Below the pieces are notes generated by a model. That model had not been told where the DNA came from. It worked only from the letters and a program-made list of their open reading frames with translations, and did not search any database. Of a stretch of 64,000 nt of DNA, positions 1-12,700 are shown piece by piece. Source of the stretch: Sclerotiophoma versabilis (Eukaryota > Ascomycota > Dothideomycetes > Pleosporales > Didymellaceae); the NCBI GenBank assembly GCA_012274445.1, contig JAAROD010000004.1, forward strand, positions 1,116,001 through 1,180,000, written 5' to 3'. The translations under genes were made by a program, and so were the position numbers. Position 1 is the stretch's first letter. Every line of letters begins with the position of its first letter.

Positions 1-3000
1 ACTATAACTTATATAACTTATTCTAACCTATAATAAGCTTATTATTACCTATTAAGCTGCTTATTTAGCTATAAAACATTACTATTAGTTAACTTATTTT
101 CTTAGTTTAATTCTATTATCTAATTAATATACTACTCTCTATCTATATCTAGGTAGATATTAAATAGGTTAAGATAGTCTAAAAAGTACTTATAGGCTTA
201 CCTAGGCAGCGCTTTTATAAGCCTATCTACTAGTATTTTATTAGTCTTTATATAGGTAATAATAAAGGTACTCTTAGCGTGCTCTTATTTTAACTATATA
301 TTTTATATATCTATATAGCGCAGCTAGGTAGTAAGTTACTTACTTTCTTTAACTACTAGCTAAATAGTCTGCTAGTTATTATAAAAGATCTTCTATACTA
401 TACCTAAGTTAAGTTATAGTTTATAGAGGAATTATTTTAGAGCTATACTCTTCTTAGCTATATACTCTAAAGCTAGTAATTCTACCTCTATAGTTAAAGT
501 AGTTACTATAGCTTATTAAGCTACCTACTATATAATTAGACCTCTAAAGAGCTGTATAATATAGCCCTAAGAAGATTAATAGGTTAAACTATTATTAGTA
601 AATAAGGCGTTACTATATATAAGTAACTAGCTTCTAGAATAAGCTCTATACCTTATACCTAGGTGCTTAGTTCTATATAGGTAGCTAAGAACCTAAGCTA
701 CTGCCTTAAAGTAAGTAGCTCCTAGGTTAGTTAGATAATAGGATAGTTAAGATGCAGCATAAGCTATATCTAGACAGATTATAATAGCTATATATAGAAT
801 AGACCTAACGTACTTCTAATAGGCTTTAATTTTCTATTTTAAAGCTTCTCTCTTATACCTAAGGAGCTTAGTTATTAGAAAAGGGGTACTTAGAAGTAAC
901 CTCTTATCTATAACCTTAAATTTAAAAGTAAGCTTCTTAATATAGAAGTTATACGCAAGTATAATAGTATAAGCAGCTTAATTCTAGATAATTTAAACTT
1001 TAAGGAACTATTTAGTAGCTCTATAATCTTTAATCTAATATTTACTTATAAGTAAGCTTATTAGCTGCTCTATAGTAGCTTAATTATTCTTATAATATAC
1101 TAGAAGAATATTATCTATATAGAAAAGTAGGACTATTCTCTACTTATTATTAAAGAAGAGGTAAGGCTCTTTCTTTAATAACTTTAAACTAAGCGCCTAG
1201 AGTATACTAAACAGCTTTTTATACTATAAGACTAGTAAATTATATAGTTTATATAGAGCTTATAGTAAGTAGACTACCTAATTAGGTTTTCTAAACCTGT
1301 TAGGCAGCTTATAAAGCACCTAAGGCTAGTTCTAGTAGCTTATATTAAGAAATACGCCTGCTATATTATACTAATATAGTTTAAGGTTAAACTATTTAGC
1401 TATTACTACTATAGTATAAAAAGACTGCGTAGTAAGTATTATAGTATAGGTTAACTTAATTAAATTCTTAGTCTATAGGTCTTTATATATATAAATTCTA
1501 GCTTTATATTTAATAAAGTATCTATTTTAGTTAAACTTATATATAAAGACCTATTTAAGTAGTAAAGGCCTATCTAAGCTACTTAGTTAGTTAATTTCTT
1601 TCTATATACTTTTTAATAAGTATTAATATCTCTTTCTTATATACCTAGTAAAATAGAGTACCTAGTAAGTAGTATATAAGCTTCTTCTATTTATTAGGGA
1701 GCAGAGAGAGCTTATTATAGTATATATACTGCTTAATTTAAGTAACTAATTTCTTAGCCTATAGAGCTAAGGTATTAATAACTATATATATAGTAATTAG
1801 GTCTCTTCTAAGCTCCCTATACCTTTCTACATGCTTAAATAGAGGTTTAAGTATCTATAAATACTCTACTAATTAAATTAAGCTAATTATAGTATATAGG
1901 CCTGCTTTATTAGCCTTTCTATTATCTTCTCTAAGCTTATTACGCTGTTAGTTGCAGAGCTAATAGCTTAACCTAATAGCTATACCTATACCTCTATACC
2001 TTTCTATACTTCTTATACTTAGTTAACCTACTCTTATTACTCTCTAAGATAGGATAAGAATAATTAGGGAGCTAGGTCTAATAGGTAGATTATTATAATT
2101 CTTAATACCTGCTAGTAAGCTCTCTTCTTTAATAGTAGAATATACTTTCTATAAGTTACTAGATAGAGTTTTTATTTAAGGAGCCTCTAGATTATTACTA
2201 AGCTGCTTATTATTAGGCTTAGGCATAGAATTAGGTAAGAGTAGATCTATATCTTATTACTCTACACAAATCTCTATTAGTTTACTAGCTAAGCTAACTA
2301 ATTACATAGTCTTATCTTTAGAAGCTTAATTAGTACTAGACTAGCCTTCTAGTAACTAACTTCTCTCTAGAGGTTTACCTCTAAGCTATTACTTAGTAGG
2401 TAAGTTAAGTAATAGATCTTCTCTCTCTATAATTAGGAGCTTAATTACGTCTTCTATATATATAATTTTACTAGTTTTATAGAGTATCTTAATTATAGTA
2501 GTTACTTTTAATACCAGAATAGTATCTAACTTATCTCTGCTATAAAAGAGTTCTTTATTAAAGGTTATATTACATATTATAATTATCTAGTTAAGTTAGA
2601 GTACCTATATTCTATAGATATTAGTAGCTTAGTAGCCTACTAAATACCTAATATAGCCTTTTAAAGTAACTTTAAAGCTTCTTTAATTATACCTAGCTGC
2701 TTATTCTCTATTTAAGAGGTAGGTATAGTAGCTGTATGCGTATATCCTACTCTAGTTAGGTCTTAGATTAGCTATAACTGCCCTTACCTACTTAGGTTAG
2801 TACTAGTAGAAGTATTATATAAACTACTAGTTAAGCTGCTTATTTAGACTCTAAAGCTTATTTACGTATAATAGGCTTATATTATAGAGCTAGGCTGCTG
2901 CTATAACTACCTTAGGCTAGAGCTTCTTAAGTAAGTTTAAGCTACTTCTTATCTTAATAGACTTAGTAATAATCTCTTAGCTCTCTCTTTTAGTAGCTCT

Positions 3001-5903
3001 ATTTAGCTTATATATATATAGTAGGACCTATTTAATATTAATTTCTACTTTAAGCGCCTAGTATTTATATAGAGAGCTTTCTTACTATAGTAAGGTAGTA
3101 GTATTATTATTCTAGCTTATTTTATAGATATAGAGCTTATACTAGGTAGCTACCTAGCTTAAGAAATTAGTTAGAATATATAAAATCTTAATCTAAGTCT
3201 TTTCTTATAGTATATATATAAAGAGCTTTCTACTATAGTACTTCTTAATTAAAAGTATCTATAGTTTACTACCTCTGCCTAGAAGTATATTAAATAAGTC
3301 CTATCTAATTTTCTAGAATAGCTAAGCAGGCTTCTTATAAGGTCTATATAAAATAACCTACTTAGTATATATAGTTATATATACCTTATAGTCTTTTTAG
3401 AGTGTCCTACTTATATATATACTGTGCACACACTATATAAGTGCTTAAAGAGCTTCTAGGCCTAGATATTCTACTTAGGTGTGCTATAGCTGCTTTATTA
3501 AGCTTCTAGGATATAAGTTATATAAGCGTTTTATTATTACTGTATTTAATAGGCTTAGAAAGTAGTATAATAGTAGCTTATATTTAAAGAAAGTAAGGTT
3601 ATAAGCATACTATAGGGTAGCATATATAATACTCCTATTTAGATTTTTAATATAACTAACTTAGAGAGTACTATTAAGGCCTAGGTACTATACCCCTTTC
3701 TTCTATAATTAAGCTTCTAAGATTATATTAATATAGAATCCTTCTACTATAATAATATTCTAAAGAAGTAGGTTTTCTATATTTAGGCTGCGCTTTCTAT
3801 AGAAGGTATTCTTAAATAAATAAGCTCCTTAGCCTATAATAGAGAACGCTTAGGTATCTACTTCTACTATATCTATTAAAGTAGCTAGTATAAAGGTGCC
3901 TAGTATAAGCTTATCTATGCTATTAACTAGGTAAGTAGCAGCTCTATTATCTAAAATTATACTTTCTAATAGAAGATAGTTATTAAAGTCTATAAGGTTA
4001 TAGACCTCTAGCTTCTTCTCTACCTCTAAGTTTATTAGAAGTCTTATTATTATCTTTAGGTTAATAAGAGCTACTTAGATATTACCTAGAAACTTAGCTT
4101 TAGGCACTTTACTTATAGGTTAAGGTATACTACCTGCTATAATAGTATAAGGAGCTTATGCGTACTAGCTAAGTTACTTAATTAACTTCTTTAAGTTTTT
4201 AAAGTTATTAGAGTTAAGCTTCTAAAGTATATTCTAGCAGTATAATTTCTTAAGATAGTAAGAAGGCATAGATAAGCCCCTTACTACTATTTCTAGTGCT
4301 TAGTATTTAGTTATCTTCTACCTATAGGTGTTCTCTTTTTTCTTACAGGGGTATTTATAGCTATTACCTATAGCTAAGCAGCTTAAGTTACTAGCAGAAG
4401 CACTTTAGGTAATATCTAAGTAGTTACTAAAAGTAATAAATATACTAGGGGTATTCTTCTCTGCTTTTAATATATACTTATATATTAGGCTACTAAAGAC
4501 CCTGCTTACTTAGTCTAAAGTAAGCGTTTTAAGCTCTAGGATAGTATCTAAGATAATTCTTTAGTGTATAGTATAGGCCTATTTAGAGGTAATCTTATAG
4601 CTTAATATATCTAAGAAGTCTTAGATAGTAAGCTCTCTATTAACCTCTATAAGCTTATAAGACTTAGCTCTTAAGTATAGGTATAACTACTTCTAGTACT
4701 AGTCTTATAGAGTAGCTTATTCTTACCTAGCTACTCTAAGGTAAGCTCTATACTTAGCTTATACTTAGTTCTTAGTGCTAAGTAAGATAGAAGTAAGCTT
4801 CTCTCTTAGAGCCTAGATAAGTAATTATAGAGTTATACTATTACCTAAAATAAGCCGCACTATTACTAGTAATATAATTAATAGAGATATAGTAGTATTA
4901 ACCTAGTTCTATAGCTTCTAAAGGTGCTTAGCTCTAGCTACCTACTTACTTAATTTAATCTTGTACTTAGTAAGCTCCTAGTTATATACTTTAGTGCTTA
5001 ATAGAGTTAGAGTGCTATAAGGCGTACGCGTATTAATTAGCTATATTAATTAACTTTAGGTTAAGTATGCTAAAGGCCTCTTATTAAATATTAAGCTTCC
5101 TGCTAGTTATTTAGAAGCTCTAAAGAAATTCTTTAAGCTAACTAGTAGTAGCTAAGAAGCTCTCTTATATATACTAGGAGCATCTAGAGTATCTAGGTTA
5201 ACTAGATTCTATATATTATGCAGCTTAGCGTGCTATATAAGCTATATATACTAATTAGGCTAGTTAGGTTAAGACTTTAGTTAGAAGGTGCCTATAGAGA
5301 TTATTAATTAAGCTTATAAGCTATAGTTAACTAGCTTACTTATAGTAGTAATTTATAGTTACTAAGAATTTAGGTTTAATTAGAGCAGTTAAGCTATATC
5401 TAATAAGCTCTATTTAGCTAAGTATGCAGAGAGATCTACTATTCTTAGAAAGCTAGGCTTATAACTATAATTAAGCTTAAAGAACTATACTTAGTTAATT
5501 AATAGTATTTAATTAGTACCTATCTAAGATTAGACAAAAGCTATCTATTATATACATAGGAAATCTGTGTAGGTTATATAACCTATCTAAAGTAAGCTCC
5601 TACTTACTATTAGGGTTGCTTATTACTATTATACTAATATAATAAGCTTCTAGTTAGCTCTAGAGCAGCTTACAGCTAATTCTCTAGGCTAATTTATCTC
5701 TATACAACTAACTAAGCAGCTTAATTATATAATAGTATAATAGTAATAAGTAACCTCTATAGTAGGCAGGAGCTTACTTTAGATAGGTTATATAACCTAT
5801 ACAGATTTCCTATGTATATAATAGATAGCTTTTATTTAATCTTAGATAGGCATAAATTAAATACTATTAATTAACTAAGTATAGTCCTTTAAGCTTAATT
5901 ATA
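1..5903 (-). mobile_element. Copia-type LTR retrotransposon C, RIPed, cut by the left window edge
   Basis: The plus strand shows the complement of a Ty1/copia polyprotein so decayed that no frame is open. It aligns by eye with copia B: the RNase H end lies near 150-800 (compare 27140-27750) and the integrase region near 3360-3500 (compare 30400 and 37455). Its 5' end is at the right, where the reverse complement of a GTTATAAGCCT primer site (5455-5465) abuts an LTR starting at 5466. The other LTR must lie left of position 1. The five bases after the LTR, TATAG, are the expected target duplication, and the sequence beyond them is gag of gypsy J, so C inserted into J. The copia assignment rests on homology to copy A, where integrase and reverse transcriptase motifs are readable. 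Confidence 0.8.
5466..5903 (-). repeat. 5' LTR of copia C, a near-palindrome
   Basis: This 438-base segment lies exactly between the primer site of copia C and the interrupted gag of gypsy J. Its ends are TATAATTAAG and CTTAATTATA, which is what TG...CA ends would become after RIP. The left arm (about 5466-5655) and right arm (about 5716-5903) are inverted copies of each other with a few mismatches, around a loop of roughly 60 bases. The left arm resembles the start of the 292-base LTR of copias A and B in reverse, so this is a relative of that LTR. A foldback element landing exactly on the primer site is the less likely alternative. Confidence 0.7.
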
Positions 5904-6812
5904 TATAGTCTATAACTAATATAGTCTAATAAATAGTCTAGATATTATATCTAGCTATAATAGGTTTATTAATAACTCTAAAGATCTGTTAGATCTTAGT
6001 TTTAAATTCTATAAAGTTATTAAGCTATATATTATCCTTAAGAGAGGTAGTCTTATCTTATTCTAAATAAAGGGCTAAACTATTTAAAGGCTTTACTGCG
6101 TCTATATAATGCAGCTAGCTTAACCTTATTTTCTTCTTTAATAGATACGCCTTAAAAGGTAAAGAATAAATTAAACTAAAGGAGCTAATTCTTAAGCTTA
6201 GAACGGTTTCTATTATAGAGGTTAGGTTTAGTAGCCTTAAGGCTAGCTAAATTGCGTATTTTAGTAGAGTTACTAAGAGTAGCATAATCTTCTAATATAT
6301 TACTTATATTAGAGGTGTTTAAGATATTAAAGTTATACTTTAGTTAAAGACTATAAGTACTAATTCTATTAGTTCTTAGGTATAAACAGCGCGCAGTAGA
6401 TTAGGTTAAGTTATTACCTAGTAAAACACTATAATAATAGAGGTTAATAATAAGTAGTATAGAGTAGACTATCTAGCTAAAGAGTTAGTTAAGATTCTAA
6501 AGACAAACTTAATTAATAAGGTTAAACACAAACTATAAGGATTATATTTCTACTAACTATATACTTACTAGAAGATAATACTTATTAATAAGTAACTAGA
6601 GTTAGTTTAATAAAATATATAGCATTACTTATAAATAAGTAATAATATTTAATACTTTATAAGAAGTAAGTTATATATATTATACTTATTAATAAGTATG
6701 TTTTAAAACTATATAAAGGAAGATCCTTTCTAACTCTGTCCCTAGTTTATAGGTAAGAGCTATAGTTAGCTATATAATTACTATACTACTTTGTCTGTAT
6801 AGAATTATAATA
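5904..6812 (-). mobile_element. Gypsy J: gag fragment plus 5' LTR, RIPed
   Basis: This is a RIPed copy of the K family on the minus strand. Positions 5904-6324 match the start of K gag, ending with the relic of the 18-base leader between gag and LTR. Copia C interrupts gag at 5904, so the rest of J lies left of the window. J ends with its 5' LTR at 6812 and is followed by GTTAT, the probable target duplication. It borders gypsy E on the right. Confidence 0.8.
6325..6812 (-). repeat. 5' LTR of gypsy J (K family, RIPed)
   Basis: The 488 bases align along their whole length with the 499-base LTR of K. The four TGCTCGTTGACGAGC palindromes of K appear here as ACTTATTAATAAGT-type or further decayed copies near 6580-6700. 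Confidence 0.9.
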
Positions 6813-7829
6813 GTTATTATATATATTTATTATATATAAATACTAATACTACTTAGTTATTACTTTATAAAAGATTTAATAATACTAGTATAGTTTTAAG
6901 CTTTTTATTTATAAGCTACTATTAACTTATTTAGTTTATAAGCATCTTACTTAAGTTTAGAACTTTCTTCTAAGTAGGCTCTACTATTCTATTTCTAGCT
7001 AAATTAATTATATCTAGGCTACTACTTTAGAAGCTCTATAGAATATAGTTAAGGCTTTTATTATTAGATATATAGAAGGCGTAATAGGCTAAGCTCTAAG
7101 TATAAAAAACTATATACTAAACCTATATATATAATTATAGAGTATAGCTTAGTATCTTACTATATCTTATGTAAAAAAAGATAATTTCTTCTTTCTTTTC
7201 TATCTTTTTACTTCTATAGTATAGCATAAATATATACTTATTAGAAGGCTACTTTAACCTATAATATAAGTAGAAAGGTTAAAATTAACTAAACTCTTTA
7301 AGTATATAATAATAGAAGAAGACAGCCTTTATAACTAATAGCTACCTAGTAACTAGCTAATATATAAATAGTAGATATAATTATAGTATTTATATAAGTA
7401 ATAGTAAGACCTATTATATAACCTATTAGTAGATAATCTAATAGTAATAATATAATCTCTAAAAGCTAACCTAGATAAACTAGTAAGTAAGTAAGAGAAA
7501 TAACTATATAAGTAGCTATAATTCTAAATAAATAAACCTAGAGAGGTACTAAGTAATAATACTTATCTAGAAACCTTAGAAAGAAGTAGATAAAACTTTT
7601 CTTTTAGTCCTACCTCTTTAAGTAACTACTAAGATTATACTATCTAATAGGCTAAAAAGCCTAGGCTTCTTAATATAGAAGTATATAATAAAGGATTATA
7701 TAAATAATATCTTTAATAGAAGATAAAGCTATAGGCTAAGCTATATAGAGACTAGCTAGTATACTCTAATAAGAAAAACTAAGGTAACTATATAATTACT
7801 TATATAACTAGTTAAGTATTTAATACTCT
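6813..7829 (+). other. Left part of gypsy E: presumed 5' LTR and early gag, not resolved
   Basis: This AT-rich stretch has no open frame. From about 7290 the plus strand can be read as a charged, Gln/Pro-rich gag N-terminus once RIP-type stops are allowed for, and it runs into the copia D insertion at 7830. The first 450 bases hold no motif I recognise. Assignment to E rests on position and strand. Confidence 0.4.
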
Positions 7830-7834
7830 ATTTC

Positions 7835-8061
7835 TATTAGAGCTAAGATAACTAGATAAGATTAATCTAGGTGTAAAAGAGTTAATTAAGTTCTTTATTT
7901 TATTTCTATAGCAAAAGAGTGCAACTATATATATATTTTACTTCTAGGCTAGTCCTTAATTAGAGTAGAGCTAATTAATTATTCTTATTTATTAATCTAA
8001 TCTCCTTAATCTGCCTATATTACTATTAATAATTATATAATTATTAACCTTTACTATAACA
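7835..8061 (-). repeat. 3' LTR of copia D
   Basis: This is a 227-base LTR starting TATTAGAGCT and ending CTATAACA. It matches the right LTR with only scattered C/T and G/A differences, as expected of RIP. The preceding five bases, ATTTC, are repeated after the right LTR. Confidence 0.9.
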
Positions 8062-8433
8062 CACTCTCTAGAGATTCTAGTCTTTAACTAGTATTCTTAT
8101 ATTAGTAGGTTTATTATAGTACTTTCTTAATTCTATTATAAAGGTTTTTTAATTACTCTATGCGCTGCATCTTTATAATTAGAGTCTAGAGGAGATTCTC
8201 TAATCTAGTTAGTAGGTAAATACTTATATATAATAATAAATAATAATATATCTAATCTTTACTCCTCCTAAATCTTATCTATATAATTCTTATTCTTCTA
8301 CTTATAATCTATAAGCTAATCCCCTAACACTACTGTTATTAATATAAGTAATCTAATTCTTCTCTTTTAGTGCACTGTTAATGTTTAGTATTAGGCTCTT
8401 AATTACTATACCTTTAGTATAATTCTAATTAAT

Positions 8434-9600
8434 ATGCCTTCTAAGCTCCTAAAAACTCCCTCTAAGTATCTAATTAGTAATCTAAGCCTACTTAAAAGTT
8501 ATACTCCTCTTAAGAAGATTAATACTAAGCTTACCTTATTACCTGCTCCTAATCTACGCTAATCTACTTAATCTAGTAGGAATTTAACTAATCCTAACAA
8601 TCTAATAATAGTTTCTTCTAGATTTAAGGATAAAGATAATAATAAGATTAATCTAAAGTTAATATTCTAGGAGTTCTAGTCTTAGACTGCTACTCCTATA
8701 AAGCAATCTGCTACTACCTCTACTAATTACTTACTTATATGTAGGATTAAAATTAGTCCTTATTATAATTATCTGTGTGCCTACTACTTAAAGTAGTTTA
8801 TAGATAGTATTAGTAACAGTTATTATTATAATTATATTAACTATTAATTATATAAAGAGAGTAGCTAGTATATTAAGTATAATACTTATACTTATAGGCC
8901 TCTATAAGTAATTATTAGTCTTAGTTCTTTTTATCTAATTACTAATTCTTTAATTAGCTATAGTTCTTTCTATTCTCTAGCTTAGGCTATAATAACTTCT
9001 ATTAATAATAAGGCTAATAAAGTAAGAGATCTATCTTAATCTATTAATCTTTCTAATATATTTTAGGTTAAAGTTATTTTTCTACTTATAAACGCCTTGT
9101 TTAAGGCATATATGCAGGTGTCTAAAAAAGCTAATTCTAATCTAGTTAATAAGGATAAAATTATAATTAATTCTAATATTAATAACTTTAAGAGTAGTAA
9201 GAATAATTAGTAAAATATAACTAGTGCTCTCTAAGGTTTAGCTATAGATTAGATTAATTAGGCTGCTTTATTTTCTGCTCCTGCTCTATCTAAGTAGAGT
9301 CTTAGATTAACTATAGATTAGGCTTTACTAGCTCTATCTCCTAGTTAGTCTTATAATTAAGGTAGTTAGTTCTCTAGTTAAGCTAGTCCTGCTTAGATTA
9401 GTTGCGGTTAAGCCTCTCCTAATAATTCTTAAATTACTAATCGTCTCTATTATCTAGCTGCTTAAGCTTATAACTACAGGTTTGCTTATAATTAAGCTAG
9501 TACTTAGGCTTAAGCTCCTAGTTAGAGTTATTAATCTAATACTAATATCTGTAACCTAATTGCTACTTATATAGTAATAATTAATCTCTTTCTTATAGAG
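8434..9600 (+). pseudogene. Possible antisense ORF relic between pol and 3' LTR of copia D
   Basis: On the plus strand, opposite to pol, a frame starting ATG at 8434 reads as a Pro/Ser/Lys-rich N-terminus, a short Cys-containing stretch (around 8745-8800) and a Gln/Ser-rich tail, provided TAA/TAG are taken as RIP-converted codons. The region is about 1.5 kb longer than a copia needs between RNase H and LTR. The support is weak: RIPed DNA has almost no TGA, so most frames look open under this assumption. Confidence 0.3.
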
Positions 9601-9789
9601 TTACTTAATTAATTAACTATATATTAATTAGTTACCCTCTTAGCCTTTCTTAACTAATTATCTATATTAATTATTTAGTCTCTTATAGATATAGATTCTA
9701 CTTAGTATATTAGTATGTATAATATTATATTTATAGATTACTCTACTTTATTAACCCTATCTTTCTTAATTACTTTATCTTTATTAATA

Positions 9790-12700
9790 ACCTTATATAG
9801 GTTAATTAGTTGCTTAAACTTCTTAAACTATTAATAAGTAAGTAACTTAGTTAATCTATTAGCTAGTATGTTGTTAGTTTCTAGATAACTAATTAAGATT
9901 AATCTCTTAGTATATTCTTACCTAAGCTATATATTTTTTATATCTATATACCTAAAATAAGTAGTAATTTATTAATTAGCCTCTACTACTAGTCTAATTA
10001 TTTAAAGGTTATTATACTATATATTCTATAAGTTACTTATCTTATAATTAAGCTTATTAAAGAACTACCTAAGCGTAATTATTTTCTTAGTAATATACTT
10101 AAGAGTAAGAAGCTCTGCTTTAGTTATAGAAGTAGTTACTATACTTTATCTAGTAGCTTTTTATAGAATTAGACCTCTAAAGAGTATAACTAGGTATTTA
10201 TAGAATAATTATTAAGTTTCTAAATTATCTATAAAAGATGCATTTCTGCAGATTATTAGCTTAGCTCTGTTATAATTACTATATTAGATTCTTTCTAATC
10301 TTGTTCTGTATAGGTATATAATTACCCTATCTATAGCTTTTTAATATTTATTACTAGAATTAGTTAGGAAATATAATAGCTTAGATACTATAAACGTAAT
10401 ATTAGGTTGCAGTATAATTACTAGATATAATATAGATCTAACCTTTTCTTAATATATTTTAATTTTCTTTTTAGTTACTTCTCTAGTGTTTTTAATTAGT
10501 TCTTCTAAGGGGAGTAGTGTTAGTAGAAATATACTATTTACTAATCTAAACTTCTTAGTAATCTTATTAATGTACGTGTTTTATATAAGAGTAATAGTCC
10601 TAAGCTCTCTATTATAGATTACTCTAATCTCTAGAAACTATTTAACTAGTCTCTAGTCTTAGATGTTATATTTTTCTATAATCTTGTTTTATAAGAGCTT
10701 AGCATCTATTTTATAGGTCTTAGGATAGATTAAGAGAATATTATTTATATAGAAGAGTATAATAATCTTCTTACTCTTATTATAGAATAGGCAGGGCTCT
10801 TCTTTACTTAATTATAGTCTAATTAATTAAAGTAACTTTAAGAACTTCTTATACTAAAGAAGTAGTAATTCTCTTAATCTATATAGTACTTAATTAAGCC
10901 TAATATAGTATCTACTCTTCTTAAATCCTTTTAGTATTTTATAGAGTACTAGATTATCTTCTATAATTATAGTATTAAGAAACGCTCTAATAATATTATA
11001 CTATCTTATTTCTAGATTAAATTAAGCTGTAATTAATATTACTACTCTAAATAATTTAGCTGCTAGGGTTATAGTATAGGTAGATTAAAGAGAATTTATT
11101 TCTTATAAATCTCCTCTTATAACAATCTAAGCCTTACACTTAATAAAGTAGCTATCTTAATTAAATTTATAAGTCTATACCTACTTTAATAGTAATAGTT
11201 AATTCTTTACTTTAGATACTAGGATTTCTAACTAGGTACCCTTCTTAATTATCTAATTAATTTCCTCAGTTAAAGAGTCTATAAACAGAGTCTTTAAAGA
11301 GTATTATAGGAGCTGCTTCTATATATTTAGTAGTAGTAGGAGATTATCTTAATAAGGGCGTAAAGTATAATCTAATTAATTAGATTTATTATTTAGCGTA
11401 GCTGCTATAACTACTACGTTTAGTATTTTATAGCTAGATTATTTATCTTAAGACTAGTTAGTTCCTAGAAGATATATATGTTTAAAGTTATCTATCTAAT
11501 TATTTTCTTATAGATCTATAATTAATATGTTAATACTTTCTTAGCTACTTACCTCTAAGTTAGTTATTATAATTCTTTCTTCTATAGAGTAGCATGTATA
11601 TATTTATTAGTTAATCTATCTTAGGTACTATACCTCTAATTCTTTAACTTAACCTTTATATTAGTAAATTCTTTACTATATCTAGAGTTATAGAAGCAGC
11701 GCTAGCAAAGCTAGTATTAGAATTAGTTAGGCGCTCCTGCCTTAACTTATATAATCCTATCTAATTACTAGAATAAGATAAGCTAGCTCTTATAGGTGTG
11801 TTTACGTCCTATTAACTATCTATCCTTATATAATAACTTTAATTACCTCTACCTAGTATACTTATTCTTAGATTAGTTAGTTTAGGTATTTATTCTAGAG
11901 TTATAAGTCTAATATTTTTAGATTAGTCTATATAGATTTCTAGGTAATTACTAGCCTTATAAGCACTCTACACAGTATCTATATCTAATATATTATAATC
12001 TAGAGCTAGGCTAGTTTCTATATTATTTAATAGAGGTATGTTACCTTTAAGCTATTACTTAGTAGCTAATCTATCTATCTTAGATTGCGTTTAATCTCTA
12101 AGGTTAGGTATATTAATATCCTAGCCTAGATTAGCTAGTTCTCTGTTATAAAGAATATTAGTAAGTTTAGTTACTTAATCTTTAGGCATTTCTTTGTTCT
12201 TCTTTCTTTTATAGAATAGAGATTTGTTAAAATTAATATTCCTAGTAATTATTACTTAATTAATTAATAGGACCTATATTTTATAGATATTAGAGGCCTA
12301 ATAGCTAACTAGTTATCTAATATATCTCTATAGATTAACTTTATATCTACGTTTATCTTGCTTTACTACTTAATCTCTTTTAAGAGAATATACTCTGCAG
12401 CTATAGGCGTATATACTACTCTAGTCTAGTTGTAGATTAGCTGTTTTATACCTAATTTAGGCTAGTTTATACTATCTAAAGTACTATCTAAACTAGTTAT
12501 CTAGTACCTTATTAGGTAATCTAAAACTATAGATTACTATAGAACTTATCCTATATAGATATGCAGCAGTATCTATAATCTTAGGCTATAGCTAAGAGAA
12601 GAGATTAGCACCTATTCTTATCTTAATAAATTTAGTAATTAGCTCTTTTTCTACTTTCTCTACTAATCTGTTTAGTTTATGCATATAAGGAGGAGGAGTA

